A stretch of DNA of 64,000 nucleotides from Humisphaera borealis (GCF_015169395.1 NZ_CP063458.1:6324001-6388000); one strand, 5' to 3'; shown: positions 1-9,892, counted from the first letter of the stretch. Program-made: numbers and translations. Notes: generated by a model from the letters alone, not told the origin.

Positions 1-315
1 TTGCTCTACCCGAGTGAGACCGATGCGCCGCTGATTCCGTTCCGATGGAAACGCGGAAAACGAAGCGCCGTCGAGTCCGCGATCGCCAACTCCAAAGAGC
101 GCTCGCCGGTCGAGACCATCCCGTTCGACACCTTCTTCGAACCGTTGCTTCGGTCCACTGACGCCGAGCGGTTCGCGACGCTAAAGCGTCTGCTTCAGGA
201 TCGCCTGCAAGACCTGGCCGTCGTGCGAGTCGGATCGCCACGTGTGACGATCTACGTGATAGGACGCCAGGGCCACTACTGGGCAGGCGTGTGGACGGAA
301 TCGGTGGAGACTTAA
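1..315 (+). CDS. NuiA-like nuclease A inhibitor, 5'-truncated
   Basis: This is the C-terminal about 104 residues of a protein resembling the cyanobacterial sugar-non-specific nuclease inhibitor NuiA. The reading frame is open at the window edge and the first codon (ttg) reads as an internal leucine in a YPSETDAP stretch, so the start lies upstream. Similarity is recalled, not searched: a YPSE(T/S)(D/E)xP segment near the start, a PVE...DTFFEP segment in the middle, and a C-terminal VGxxxxxVYxxGRxG...WTESVET stretch, which closely parallels the end of NuiA (VGK...LAGLSTKVVET). Family members bind and block an EndA/NucA-type nuclease; no partner nuclease is visible here. A small cytoplasmic protein without signal peptide is expected, but the N-terminus is missing. 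Confidence 0.7.
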   Translation: MLYPSETDAPLIPFRWKRGKRSAVESAIANSKERSPVETIPFDTFFEPLLRSTDAERFATLKRLLQDRLQDLAVVRVGSPRVTIYVIGRQGHYWAGVWTESVET

Positions 316-346
316 GGCAACAGTCCGGCGAGCGATGAACGCCGTC

Positions 347-982
347 CTACTTCGACGGCTTTGTCGCCGCTGCCTTCATCTTTTCGTCCAGGGCCTTCAT
401 GGCCGCCTGCATCTTCGGACGCATCGCCTGTTCCATCTCCTTCGGCGTTTTGAACTTCCCGGCTTCGACATCGGGAATCACTTCCATCATCGCGGCGGTC
501 ATCGCGGGGAAGAGTGTGGTAACGACCTGCCTTCCGTTGGGGTTTGCCGCAATATCCGCCACCTTCCAGGCACCGCCGGTCTTGGAAAGCTTGATGTCCG
601 GACCGACGGTTGCGGTGTCGCCGGAAATAGTGACCTCATACCGGGCCATCCGCTTCTTAAGGCCCTCGACGGTCAGGTCGTCGCCTTGCGGAGGCTTTTC
701 ATTTGGCATCGCCTTGAGGACGGCGGCCACCAGTTTCTTTCTGGCATGAATGACCGCGTGCATGTGCTGCGCGAGTTCGACCTGTTCCTGGCTACCCACA
801 AACGCCGACTTGGCCTTGGCGAAGTCGGGGTCGGCAAGGAGGTCGGCAAACGCGATCGCGGCAGCGCGAACTGTCACCTGATCAGCGGAATCCTTGGGGG
901 CATCCTCCGCGCGGACGGCCGCCGCAGAAATCGCCAGCAACGCAAACATCGCAACCGCGAGAACACTACATTTCCGCTTCAC
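347..982 (-). CDS. Secreted protein of unknown function
   Basis: A 211-aa protein with a clear Sec signal peptide: a basic start (MKRKC), a hydrophobic core LAVAMFALLAISAAA and a likely cleavage site near AVRA-ED. The start is GTG; an AAGGAG Shine-Dalgarno lies 5 nt upstream, which decides it. The mature part has an alanine/lysine-rich helical N-terminal half, a short beta-like middle (YEVTISGDTATVGPDIKLSKTG, with a typical W-K-V-A-D strand after it) resembling secreted NTF2/DUF-type 'lumen' proteins, and a C-terminal charged helix (KMQAAMKALDEKMKAAA). I do not recognise the family. It is probably periplasmic and stands alone, in the same orientation as the ThuA-like gene upstream of it. Confidence 0.7.
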   Translation of the reverse strand: MKRKCSVLAVAMFALLAISAAAVRAEDAPKDSADQVTVRAAAIAFADLLADPDFAKAKSAFVGSQEQVELAQHMHAVIHARKKLVAAVLKAMPNEKPPQGDDLTVEGLKKRMARYEVTISGDTATVGPDIKLSKTGGAWKVADIAANPNGRQVVTTLFPAMTAAMMEVIPDVEAGKFKTPKEMEQAMRPKMQAAMKALDEKMKAAATKPSK

Positions 983-1086
983 TTGATCTCCTTGTTTCCC
1001 GTTACCTCAACGTCGCCCATAATGCACTGCTTGTCCCACCGGAACCAGCAGACGCCATGGGCCGGTTCGAACCTAGCCGACGCTCG

Positions 1087-2073
1087 TCAGAGCTGCCCGG
1101 CGGCGAGATGGGTCGCTGCTGGCGCCGGCATCCCGTTGGCACGCGACCGCTGCGCTTCGGCCATCCACCGACAGGCGTTCTCGACAATCTTCAGCGGCGC
1201 CGCTTCCTTGTACACCGCGTGTGTTTCGTGGCCGGGTCGAAAGTAGAACACCTTGCCTTTGCCTACATTCCAGACCATGCCGCTTCGAAAGTGCTCCCCG
1301 GCGTCCCACTTTTCCTCGAACACCACCGCGTCCGGCGAGGGGACATGGAACGGCTCGTCGTACATCTCCGTGTGCGGAATGTCGAACTTCGCCGGAACGC
1401 CTTTGGCAATCGGGTGCTCGGCGAGCAGCGTAGTGACGTGGCTCGGCTTGCCGTCATTGCGCCACGACGGAAAGCAGCAGATCGGCAGCCGGATGATGAG
1501 CTCAACCTGACCCGTCGCCGCATCGACCTTTTTCTCGGCCGACGGCGTCATGGGCGTGGTCTTCGACGGGGGCTTGCCGGGCAGGGGGGTAACGAACGTG
1601 ACCTTCGCCGACTTCCTCTCGGCATCGGTCAGCAGCTTCATCGCGTCGGCGGTGGCGCGTCGGTTCATTGCTTCGACAAACGGCGTTGCCCAGTGGGCCG
1701 AGTGCAGGGCGACAAGGGACAATTTCCCCGCTTCGATCCGATCGGCGATCCGCTTGGCGGTTGCCGGTAGTACGTCGCGGTGCTTCTGGTGACCCCACCA
1801 GACGATGACATCGGTGCTGTCGAGGATCGCATCGGAAAGTCCCTGTTCGGGATCCGACAAGCCGACGGACCGGACCTCAAATCCGGGTTGCTTTCGAAGG
1901 TAGTCGGCGATGGTGTCGCCCAGCCAGGGGTCGTAGGCCTGCTTCTGGGCCGGCTGGCGTTCGTCCCAGACCAGGACGCGTGTCAGCGCTGGGTCAGCGG
2001 CGGGCAGTTGTGCCGCCATCGACATGACGAGAACGACCACGGCCAGGACCAGGCGTTGGATCATGAAGCCCAT
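1087..2073 (-). CDS. ThuA-like domain secreted protein
   Basis: A ThuA/trehalose-utilisation domain protein of the kind abundant in planctomycetes, where it usually sits beside sugar oxidoreductases and isomerases. The class I glutamine amidotransferase-like fold is indicated by the N-terminal VLVWDERQ strand, DVIVWWGHQKH, a VALHSAHW segment in the place of the nucleophile elbow, MYDEPFHVP and a terminal GKVFYFRPGHETH. A signal peptide (MIQRLVLAVVVLVMSMAAQLPAA) favours a start at 2073 or the ATG at 2064; the longer open frame to 2127 lacks a leader. It is divergent from the sugar isomerase at 2230, so the two probably share a catabolic theme. Substrate unknown; no catalytic activity is established for most ThuA homologues. 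Confidence 0.85.
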   Translation of the reverse strand: MGFMIQRLVLAVVVLVMSMAAQLPAADPALTRVLVWDERQPAQKQAYDPWLGDTIADYLRKQPGFEVRSVGLSDPEQGLSDAILDSTDVIVWWGHQKHRDVLPATAKRIADRIEAGKLSLVALHSAHWATPFVEAMNRRATADAMKLLTDAERKSAKVTFVTPLPGKPPSKTTPMTPSAEKKVDAATGQVELIIRLPICCFPSWRNDGKPSHVTTLLAEHPIAKGVPAKFDIPHTEMYDEPFHVPSPDAVVFEEKWDAGEHFRSGMVWNVGKGKVFYFRPGHETHAVYKEAAPLKIVENACRWMAEAQRSRANGMPAPAATHLAAGQL

Positions 2074-2229
2074 GTTCGCACGGCCCGCCCCCCAATCGCA
2101 AGTGTTGCCGGGCCAGACCGTTGACAAGGGGAAGTTCCTCCGCTGTGATTCGGGCTATTGTGAAGGTGTTCAGGCCTTCCGGCCCTCCGGGCGGATGGCC
2201 CTCGGAATTGCGCGTAGGAGAGAAAAACA

Positions 2230-3255
2230 ATGGCTCGTCCCGTCACCCTGTTTACCGGCCAGTGGGCCGATCTTCCGTTCGAAACCGCCTGCAAACTCGC
2301 TCAGAAGATGGGCTACGACGGCATCGAGCTGCCCTGCTGGGGGGATCACTTCGACGTCGAAAAGGCCAATAAGGACGCCGGCTACTGCAAGGGCCGCTGG
2401 GACATTCTCAAGGCGCACGGCCTGAAGAACTTCGCGATCAGCGCGCACCTGGTCGGCCAGGCGGTGTGCGACCTGATCGACGAGCGGCACAAGAGCATCC
2501 TGCCGCCGGAAATCTGGGGCGACGGTTCGCCGGAAGGCGTCCGCAAGCGCGCCGCGCAGCGCATGATCGACACCGCCAAGGCCGCCCGGAAGCTGCGTGA
2601 AGCCGCCCCGGAAAAGATCGACTTCCCCGCGGTCGTCAACGGCTTCACCGGCAGCAGCATCTGGCACAGCATCTACGCCTTCCCACCGACCAGCCAGGAA
2701 TACTGGCAGAAGGGCTTCGACGACTTCGCGACGCGCTGGACGCCGATCCTGAACGAGTTCGACAAGGTCGACGTCAACTTCGCCCTGGAAGTTCACCCGA
2801 CTGAAATCGCGTTCGACATCGCCAGCACCGAGCGGGCGATCAAGGCGATCAAGGAGCACAAGCGGTTCGGCTTCAACTACGACCCCTCGCACCTGGGCTA
2901 CCAGGGCGTGGACTACATCAAGTTCATCTACGCCTTCGGCAAGCGCATCTTCCACTGCCACATCAAGGACGCGTGGTGGGGCAAGGGCACGGGCGAGGTG
3001 GGTGTGTTCGGCGGGCACACGACCTTCGCCGACCCGCGCCGATTCTGGGACTTCCGCAGCCCCGGTCACGGCGACGTGGACTTCAAGCGGATCATCGTGG
3101 CGCTGAACGACGTCGGCTACCAGGGCCCGCTGAGCGTGGAATGGGAAGACAGCCGCATGGACCGCGAGTTCGGCGCAGCCGAGGCGTGCCAGATGGTGAG
3201 AAAGATCGACTTCAAGCCGTCGGCGATCGCGTTCGACGGGCAGTTTGATCGGTGA
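2230..3255 (+). CDS. Sugar phosphate isomerase/epimerase (TIM barrel)
   Basis: A 341-aa xylose-isomerase-like TIM-barrel protein (AP endonuclease 2 / IolE superfamily). The expected metal ligands are visible in order: Glu in ALEVHPTE (about residue 198), Asp and His in NYDPSHLG, His in [10 protein letters not shown] and Glu in LSVEWED near the C-terminus. The N-terminal strand-turn [15 protein letters not shown] is also typical. No signal peptide, so cytoplasmic. A GTAGGAG Shine-Dalgarno 7 nt before the ATG supports the start. In planctomycetes such enzymes accompany ThuA-like proteins and Gfo/Idh oxidoreductases in degradation of modified sugars; here the ThuA-like gene is divergent. The exact isomerase or epimerase substrate cannot be read from sequence. 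Confidence 0.9.
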   Translation: MARPVTLFTGQWADLPFETACKLAQKMGYDGIELPCWGDHFDVEKANKDAGYCKGRWDILKAHGLKNFAISAHLVGQAVCDLIDERHKSILPPEIWGDGSPEGVRKRAAQRMIDTAKAARKLREAAPEKIDFPAVVNGFTGSSIWHSIYAFPPTSQEYWQKGFDDFATRWTPILNEFDKVDVNFALEVHPTEIAFDIASTERAIKAIKEHKRFGFNYDPSHLGYQGVDYIKFIYAFGKRIFHCHIKDAWWGKGTGEVGVFGGHTTFADPRRFWDFRSPGHGDVDFKRIIVALNDVGYQGPLSVEWEDSRMDREFGAAEACQMVRKIDFKPSAIAFDGQFDR

Positions 3256-3379
3256 GATTGCTCTAATCGAGTTCCAATCTGGCAGTCAGCTTCTCGCCCC
3301 CGTTCGGCGAGGTAGTCTGGCGCTGCGCGCACGACAGGCAGAATTTCAAACCCATCATTGGCGTGGTTGATATAGTGTA

Positions 3380-3607
3380 GTGATGGTCCAAATAGCAGAC
3401 CCCGTGACATTCTCGGTTCCGCGAAAGGTGCTTAGCGATATTGCCGTGCTGTCGGATGAGCTCACTGATCGCATGCACGAGCTGCTTGAACGCAATACCG
3501 ATGGGCTTCTCAGCGAAATTGAACGCAAAGAGCTCAATACTCTCGTGAATGTCGCTCAGTTCGGGCAGATTATCGCCCTGGCACTACAGCCCCCGAGCAA
3601 CCCGTGA
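3380..3607 (+). CDS. Small protein coupled to HNH nuclease gene
   Basis: A 75-aa acidic, mostly helical protein: VPRKVLSDIAVLSDELTDRM, LLERNTDGLLSEIERKEL, NTLVNVAQFGQIIALAL. The ...EIERKELNTLV... segment matches, from memory, small helical proteins encoded directly upstream of stand-alone HNH endonucleases in cyanobacteria and planctomycetes. Two adjacent ATGs (3380, 3383) could start it. Its TGA (3605-3607) overlaps a GTG (3604) that begins the HNH frame, a GTGA arrangement typical of translational coupling. By position it may be an antitoxin or accessory protein of the nuclease; that is inference only. Confidence 0.7.
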   Translation: MMVQIADPVTFSVPRKVLSDIAVLSDELTDRMHELLERNTDGLLSEIERKELNTLVNVAQFGQIIALALQPPSNP

Positions 3608-4037
3608 GCCTGTCAGCGATCTCGAAAGCACTTCGCCGAGCGGTCTTGATCGCGATCGGGGGTACTGCAGGTACTGCCAGTTGTCCCAGATCGGTCAAGC
3701 GGCAGTGTTTCACATCAATCACGTGACTCCCAGGTCCCGAAGCGGTGCGACGGTCGAGTCGAACCTTGTTCTTCAGTGTCCGAATTGCAGCCTTCACAAG
3801 TCAAATAAGTTGATGGCGACGGATCCTCTGACGGGTGCGGTGTTGCCCCTGCTTCATCCGCTTCAGCAGAACTGGCACGCTCACTTTGTGCTGACGGACG
3901 AAGGACGTTGCCTGGGCATCACCGCAGTAGGCCGAGCAACGGTCGAGGCGTTGGCAATGAACGCCGACCTGCCGCGGATGGCTCGCTTTCTGCAGGTCCG
4001 GTCAGGATTGCTGGCGGCAACAAACCCTTCCAACTGA
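3604..4037 (+). pseudogene. HNH endonuclease, apparent frameshift near 3648
   Basis: The body, in the frame ending at 4037, carries a recognisable HNH module: CRYCQLSQ, HINHVTPRSRSG, NLVLQCPNCSLHKSNKL, then DPLTGAVLPLLHP, all typical of the small HNH family with a CxxC pair at each end. The N-terminus expected for this family (LSxxLRRAVxxR before the first CxxC) is present but in another frame: GTG at 3604 reads VSLSAISKALRRAVL, then runs out of frame at about 3648. One missing base there would give LRRAVL-DRDRGYCRYC without a gap. An alternative is a start at ATG 3549 in the body frame, but that N-terminus looks unrelated and overlaps the upstream gene by 59 nt. Either a real disruption or an assembly error. 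Confidence 0.65.
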
Positions 4038-4084
4038 CAGCGTTGCGTACGGCGACAAAGTCAGTAGGCGTTGCTCTGCGCCAT

Positions 4085-5776
4085 TTAAAACTTCAACACA
4101 CACGCCGCGCACGGCGCCATCGTCAGGCTTATCCGCGAACTTGCGAAACTCCGCTCCTGCCCCGTGATAAGGTCCACGCAGTTGAACGGGCCCGTCTCAC
4201 CGAGGAATGGCGACAGGTCCGCCTCAAACGCGTGCTCACCGCCGATGTCGAAATTGCAGATCACCAGAAGCCCCGGCAGTCCCGGTCGGCCGTCCTTCCG
4301 GAAGGCAGCCATCAGTGCGTGGTGGTTGTTGTCGACAAATTGACAGTTCTCGCCACGCCTGAATGCCGGCTCGGCAACGAGAATGTCGTTCACCCGCCGC
4401 AGAAAACCGGCGAACTGCGGGCACTCCGCCGGCACCACGCGTGGCTGCTTGCCGATGAACTCGATCTTGCGCTCGATCCCCCATTCCACACCCTGCGTTA
4501 TGCCCGTTGCACCCGTCCCCAGCAGTGCCGCGGCGACATAACGCGGCACCGTCGACTGAACCGATCCGAACTCCTGGGCCGGCGATCCCGAATCGTGCGA
4601 CGTCACCGGCATGAAGAATCGCACGTGCTCCGACACCGAGTGGATGTACTTGATGTACTCCCGCAACTGGGGCACGAACTTGCTGTCCCAGGGCGTCGCC
4701 AGGATGAGGTTCAGGTTCCACTGCGGAATGGTCGACAGCAGGGTGCTGGAATCCGTGAAGTACTCAGCGATCACGCCCACGTTGGGGTAAGTCGCCCGGA
4801 GCGACTCGGTGACCGAATCGACAAACCGCTTGTCGCTGCTGTGCAGATTGTCGAACCGAATGAAGCCATCGGTCTGGCTGGCATAGTTGGCCCAGAACAG
4901 CGCGTATTCCGTCATGTAGCGCCAGATGTCGGCACGGATTTGCCGCGAGGGGTGCTCGTAGTCGATCAGCACAAGGTCGTCCCATGAGAGCCAACCTTTG
5001 TCGCACCAGTAACGCGCGCGACGCAGCCCGTCGGGGCTCGACTGGTCGGGGACAATCCATTCCGGTGCACGCTTGACGATATTGCTGTCAACGCCGACGT
5101 GATTCAGCACCAGGTCGAAGCAGAGTCGCATTCCCAATGCTTTTGCGACCTCGACAAAGTTCTCGAGCTGGGCCAGACCGCTCTGATACGAGTCGGCAGC
5201 GCCATACATGGGATCGATATCGAACAGCTCGCGAGCCGAGTAGGGGCTCTGCGACGTATCGAGCACGGTCAGTGGCAGAAGGTGGACGGTATTGAACCCC
5301 ATGTCGCGGATTCGCTTCAGATCGGCCGCCCAGTCGGCGATGGAGCCTGACACACTCGGAATCAGCGTGTAAAGGCGCATGTGATCGACCTGAGGCGGGT
5401 CGACCAGAACCCACGCGTCGGGGATCGGATCGTGAATCCAGGTCATTCCCCCGTCCATCGATGCCTGGGCATGGAACCAGAAAAGTCCCGGCCGGTCCGG
5501 CGTGATGCGGCAAAACAGCGTCTTGTCGTTCACAAGCTCCATGGGGACTTCGACGCAGTCGTTGGCACCTCTGGCGTTCAGCGAAGTGACAAGAACGGCG
5601 CGAATCCCCTGTGGCAGCTTGTCGCTGGCGTGGATGCTGACTTCAAACGGACTGCCGACAAACGCCCGCGAGTATTGCTGGCGACCGGTCGGGTACGACC
5701 GACGGACTTCCTTTGCGAGGGTCTTTACGCGGGGACACGCCGGCAGGGGCGGAGCGGGACGACGTGCTACGGGCAT
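4085..5776 (-). CDS. GH13 alpha-amylase-family glycosidase
   Basis: A 563-aa glycoside hydrolase family 13 protein with an N-terminal beta domain (about 1-130), a TIM barrel and a C-terminal beta domain. The four conserved regions can be read: region I FDLVLNHVG (about 220-228), region II GFIRFDNLHS with nucleophile Asp about 309, region III GVIAEYF with acid/base Glu about 338, and region IV VTSHDSG with His-Asp about 394-395. All three catalytic carboxylates are kept. The FDN-H element after the nucleophile resembles the RVDNPH stretch of GlgE-type maltosyltransferases, so a transferase or debranching-like role in alpha-glucan metabolism is possible. No signal peptide. An AAGGA element sits before the ATG at 5776. 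It stands alone, downstream of the dehydrogenase in the same direction. Confidence 0.88.
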   Translation of the reverse strand: MPVARRPAPPLPACPRVKTLAKEVRRSYPTGRQQYSRAFVGSPFEVSIHASDKLPQGIRAVLVTSLNARGANDCVEVPMELVNDKTLFCRITPDRPGLFWFHAQASMDGGMTWIHDPIPDAWVLVDPPQVDHMRLYTLIPSVSGSIADWAADLKRIRDMGFNTVHLLPLTVLDTSQSPYSARELFDIDPMYGAADSYQSGLAQLENFVEVAKALGMRLCFDLVLNHVGVDSNIVKRAPEWIVPDQSSPDGLRRARYWCDKGWLSWDDLVLIDYEHPSRQIRADIWRYMTEYALFWANYASQTDGFIRFDNLHSSDKRFVDSVTESLRATYPNVGVIAEYFTDSSTLLSTIPQWNLNLILATPWDSKFVPQLREYIKYIHSVSEHVRFFMPVTSHDSGSPAQEFGSVQSTVPRYVAAALLGTGATGITQGVEWGIERKIEFIGKQPRVVPAECPQFAGFLRRVNDILVAEPAFRRGENCQFVDNNHHALMAAFRKDGRPGLPGLLVICNFDIGGEHAFEADLSPFLGETGPFNCVDLITGQERSFASSRISLTMAPCAACVLKF

Positions 5777-5852
5777 TCAGCAATATCCTTTTGAGCGACT
5801 GGCGGCTGGCAGCATGTTACGTGGATAACGCGGGTTGAAAAGTCACACTCGT

Positions 5853-6851
5853 TCAGATGACGCGGTCGGCGAGTTTCTCGCCGAGCAGGTAACGATCCAG
5901 GTTCGCCACAAAGTGCTTCACGAGGCGGGCGAACTCGTCCGTGTGGCCGCCCGCTGTATGGGGGGTGATCCAGCAGTTGGGTGCGTCCCACAGCGGGTGA
6001 TCCCTGGGCAGGGGCTCCGGATCGGTGACGTCAAGATACGCCGCCGACACCTGGCCGCTCTTGAGCGCCGCAATCATCGCAACCTGATCGACCGTGTTGC
6101 CTCGACCGATGTTGTAAAACACGCTGCCCTGCTTCATCCGCATGAACCGCTCGGCGTTGAAGTAACGGTCGGTGCCGGCGGCGGCGGGGAGGATGTTGAT
6201 CACGTGATCCGCCTGCCCGAGATGCGCGTCGGCTTGGTCGGTCGGCACCATCATGATGCCCTCGTCGCCGGCGATCTTGCGGCGCACGCCAATCAGTTTC
6301 ATGTGGAAAGGAGCGAGCAGTTCCGTCAGCCGCCGGGCGATGGTGCCGTAACCGTAGATCATCGCCGACTGTCCGACCAGAAGCCGCGAATTGCTGCGGT
6401 GGTGGGCTTGTTTCCAGCTGCGGAAGTTACTGCGTTCGTGTTTCTGCTCGAGGATCATCTCGGGCAGTTGCCGCGCCAGTGCGAGCATGAACGAAAAGAC
6501 GTGCTCGGCGCATGGCTCTTCGTAGACCTGCGAGCTGGTCGTCAGAATTCCACCCCGCGCCGCCATCGCCGACCGCAGCTCGGCGGTGTCGTAACGCGTG
6601 TAACCGGCGGTCGTCAGGTGAACCCACTTCAGGCGGGGCGTTTCGATGACTTGTTTAGGGTCGGGTTGCCCGAACGCGACATCGGCATTGGCCAGCAGCG
6701 GGTCGTAGCCGCCCGCCGCCAGATTCGATGTCTGCAGCAGCGGGGGCATCAGCAGCTGGTGATTTCCCAGGCCGGCGGACAGCGTCTCCATCGCGGGTTC
6801 GGGAAACGCGGCGTTGCAATAGATCGTCAGCGGGGCGGTGGACATGCCCAT
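5853..6851 (-). CDS. D-2-hydroxyacid dehydrogenase
   Basis: A 332-aa NAD(P)-dependent D-isomer-specific 2-hydroxyacid dehydrogenase. The Rossmann motif is GYGTIARRL (about 167-175). The active-site Arg is in NIGRGNTVD, the Glu in DPEPLPRDHPLW, and the catalytic His in ITPHTAGG, all in canonical order and spacing. It reduces 2-ketoacids or oxidises D-2-hydroxyacids in the cytoplasm; substrate unknown. Two in-frame ATGs (6851 and 6845) begin it, neither with a strong ribosome site. It lies just upstream of the GH13 gene (76-nt gap), so the two may be cotranscribed, though no metabolic link is evident. Confidence 0.9.
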   Translation of the reverse strand: MGMSTAPLTIYCNAAFPEPAMETLSAGLGNHQLLMPPLLQTSNLAAGGYDPLLANADVAFGQPDPKQVIETPRLKWVHLTTAGYTRYDTAELRSAMAARGGILTTSSQVYEEPCAEHVFSFMLALARQLPEMILEQKHERSNFRSWKQAHHRSNSRLLVGQSAMIYGYGTIARRLTELLAPFHMKLIGVRRKIAGDEGIMMVPTDQADAHLGQADHVINILPAAAGTDRYFNAERFMRMKQGSVFYNIGRGNTVDQVAMIAALKSGQVSAAYLDVTDPEPLPRDHPLWDAPNCWITPHTAGGHTDEFARLVKHFVANLDRYLLGEKLADRVI

Positions 6852-6894
6852 GGTTTAGCCGCGAAGCGGGGCCAAAGCCAGTTCCAGCCGGTCG

Positions 6895-7152
6895 TCATTT
6901 GCCGGTGTACTTCGCGGGATTCTGCTGGAACTTCCGGCAGCAACCTTCACTGCAGAAGTAGTAGGTTTTCCCATCGGCCGAGCAGTGCGGAGTATTCCCC
7001 TCAACGACCACATCCACACACGCCAGGTCGGCGTTGTGCTTGCAGACCAGGCACTCGGCGTGCTTGCTGCCGTCGGCGGCCGGCGGCGTCGTGCCACATC
7101 CGGCCAGGCAGAACAAAAGGGACAACAGGGTTCCGGCAATAAGGCGATTCAT
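6895..7152 (-). CDS. Small lipoprotein with YHS/TRASH-like metal site
   Basis: An 85-aa predicted lipoprotein: MNRLIAGTLLSLLFCLAGC ends in an LAGC lipobox, placing the mature protein on a membrane. The remainder has a CLVCKHNADLAC cluster and a C-terminal GKTYYFCSEGCCRKFQQNP segment, which matches the YHS/TRASH pattern (YYFCSxxCxxxFxxxPxKY) used for heavy-metal binding. With six cysteines it is a plausible periplasmic metal-sensing or metal-carrying protein. It lies directly downstream of an outer-membrane channel-like gene in the same orientation (60-nt gap), which fits a metal-handling pair. Confidence 0.8.
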   Translation of the reverse strand: MNRLIAGTLLSLLFCLAGCGTTPPAADGSKHAECLVCKHNADLACVDVVVEGNTPHCSADGKTYYFCSEGCCRKFQQNPAKYTGK

Positions 7153-7212
7153 CGCGGTCCGCTCCGGCAGGGCGTAATCAATTCTTCAGACAGCTCTGAC
7201 ACGTGTCGTCGA

Positions 7213-8166
7213 TTAGATCGAAAGTTCCAGCGTCGCCGCCAGCTTAAAACGCGTCTCGACCTGTTCTCCGTTGAGTTCCTGGATCACGGGGAAGCTGGGA
7301 GCGACCGTAAACGCCAGGTTCTCATTGACTCGGACACGCACACCCGGAGTGAGATAGACCGTCCAGCCGCCGCTGTTGTCGTTCTTCGCGCCGTCGGCCT
7401 CATCTTTCCCGAGCCAAACTGCATTGACCTCGCCGAAAACACTGACGTTCGGGAACTGCTTCACCGAATCGGTCAGCCGGTACGCGACCGCCACGCCCAG
7501 GTCGAGCCGGTCGCCGACCTCGAAGCTGTCGTGCTCGGTTCGCAGGGTGTAAAGGCCGCTGGCGTCGATGGTCACGTGGGAGGTCAGGTAGCGTGAATAA
7601 GCGACCCCGAACTGATAAGCCCAGGCACCCGTGCCCGGCTGGCTCGAAGGCTCGAGCACTTCGCCGTTATCGAGCGCGACGTCGTCTCGCCCGGTCGGTG
7701 CAATCACACCACCGACGACCGATAAATTGCCCGGCTGCCCGCTCAGCAGGCGGTACTTGAGGTTAAACTGAAGGTCTGTCAGACCTTCGGGATCGGCGAT
7801 GCCGGACTCGACATCGCCGCCGTCGGCCTCGGCATCGATGAAGCCGTTGCCCTTGTAGTATCCGATGCTTGCGTTGATCTGCAGGTCGTCGGTCAGGCCG
7901 TAGGAGGCACCGCCGGTGGTCAGATGACTTTCGGAAATGGAATCAAACCCACCGGCTTTCAGTGCCCGGCGTTCGGCGCCGGCCCGGCTGATGTCCTGAA
8001 AGTTGGTGTAATCGTGGCGAAGTGAGAAATCCCACTTCCCTTGCGCGAGCGTTTCACCGGAAATGGTCGCGCTCCCACCGCCGGAGGTGCCCGGGCCATG
8101 GTTGGCATGGGCGGTGAGGGGGCAAAGGGCCAAAAGGCACAGGGCGAGCCAGTTGCGAGTTTTCAT
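7213..8166 (-). CDS. Outer-membrane beta-barrel (transporter-like) protein
   Basis: A 317-aa protein starting at the ATG at 8166 (the open frame extends to 8286 without a leader). The signal peptide is MKTRNWLALCLLALCPLTAHA, followed by a His/Gly-rich NHGPGTSGGG mature start. The rest alternates hydrophobic and polar residues in strand-sized units ending in aromatic or charged turns (WDFSLRHDYTNF, LTDLQFNLKYRLL, VTIDASGLYTLRTEHDSF, NLAFTVAPSFPVIQEL) and finishes with a strand (RFKLAATLELSI), as in porin-like or phenol-degradation MetA-type outer-membrane proteins. I infer an outer-membrane channel. Its neighbour is the metal-binding lipoprotein gene at 6895. Confidence 0.75.
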   Translation of the reverse strand: MKTRNWLALCLLALCPLTAHANHGPGTSGGGSATISGETLAQGKWDFSLRHDYTNFQDISRAGAERRALKAGGFDSISESHLTTGGASYGLTDDLQINASIGYYKGNGFIDAEADGGDVESGIADPEGLTDLQFNLKYRLLSGQPGNLSVVGGVIAPTGRDDVALDNGEVLEPSSQPGTGAWAYQFGVAYSRYLTSHVTIDASGLYTLRTEHDSFEVGDRLDLGVAVAYRLTDSVKQFPNVSVFGEVNAVWLGKDEADGAKNDNSGGWTVYLTPGVRVRVNENLAFTVAPSFPVIQELNGEQVETRFKLAATLELSI

Positions 8167-8316
8167 GAAGGTGGTTGGTTTTGGGGAAATCTTTTCCGCG
8201 GCAACAGGCGTTGTTCCTATACGCAGGGCGATAAAATGGCAACCATTGGGACCCCTCAACGGTCGTGCGGAAAGGGCCCACTCCAACGTTCCCGGAAATT
8301 GGATGCTCGCGCTTCG

Positions 8317-8344
8317 TTGACAACCCCATTGTGTGACTTATACT
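8317..8344 (+). promoter_or_regulatory. Sigma-70-type promoter for trnT-tuf
   Basis: TTGACA (8317-8322) and TATACT (8339-8344) are separated by 16 nt, close to the vegetative consensus. Transcription would begin near 8352, about 70 nt before the threonine tRNA, and run into tuf. Confidence 0.6.
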
Positions 8345-8421
8345 TTCCGCCCTTCTACGCCCCCGGTGCGCCATCCCTATCGATGGTGTTTACGGGTCGG
8401 TGTGCGGAGGATTTCGAACTC

Positions 8422-8493
8422 GCTGCCATAGCTCAGTGGTAGAGCGCCACCTTGGTAAGGTGGAGGTCCTGGGTTCAAGCCCCAGTGGCAGCT
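8422..8493 (+). tRNA. trnT: tRNA-Thr (GGT)
   Basis: A 72-nt cloverleaf: acceptor GCTGCCA pairs with TGGCAGC, the D arm is GCTC...GAGC, the anticodon stem CCACC/GGTGG encloses a TTGGTAA loop (anticodon GGT), and the T arm carries TTCAAGC. Discriminator T; no encoded CCA. The tRNA-Thr-tuf order is common in bacteria. Confidence 0.95.
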
Positions 8494-8499
8494 TTGTTA

Positions 8500-8595
8500 T
8501 TGCCGGTTGCCGATTTGCGATTGCCGATTGTTGAGGCGCGCGGTCGAGCCACTGAAAAGATGCAATCGGCGATGGGCAACCGGAAAATCGGCAAT
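8500..8595 (+). repeat. Spacer palindrome built on GATTGCCGATTG words
   Basis: The whole trnT-tuf spacer is an imperfect inverted repeat. The left arm (8500-8530) reiterates GATTGCCGATTG/CCGGTTGCCGAT; the right arm (8563-8595) carries the complement (CAATCGGCGATGGGCAACCGG). About 31 bp per arm. It ends just before the tuf ribosome site and has no T-run. Confidence 0.75.
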
Positions 8596-8610
8596 CTTTA
8601 GGAGACAGCA

Positions 8611-9807
<1,197 letters not shown>

Positions 9808-9810
9808 ATT

Positions 9811-9892
9811 AAGCAGTACGCGGTAGGCAGTAGGCAGACAAAGCGGCGGCAGGTTTCTACTGCGTACCGTTTGCCTGCCTACTGCCTGCTTT
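9811..9892 (+). repeat. Spacer palindrome built on GGCAGTAGGCAG words
   Basis: The tuf-rpmG spacer folds on itself: the left arm (9811-9845) contains AAGCAGTACGCGGTAGGCAG and the right arm (9858-9892) contains CCTGCCTACTGCCTGCTT. The same word family returns, differently arranged, in the next spacer. Confidence 0.8.

Noticed and set aside
4085-5776. GH13 gene considered as true GlgE
   Set aside because: The FDN-H element is similar, but the rest is much shorter and lacks the N-terminal GlgE domains; left as a GH13 enzyme of unknown specificity.
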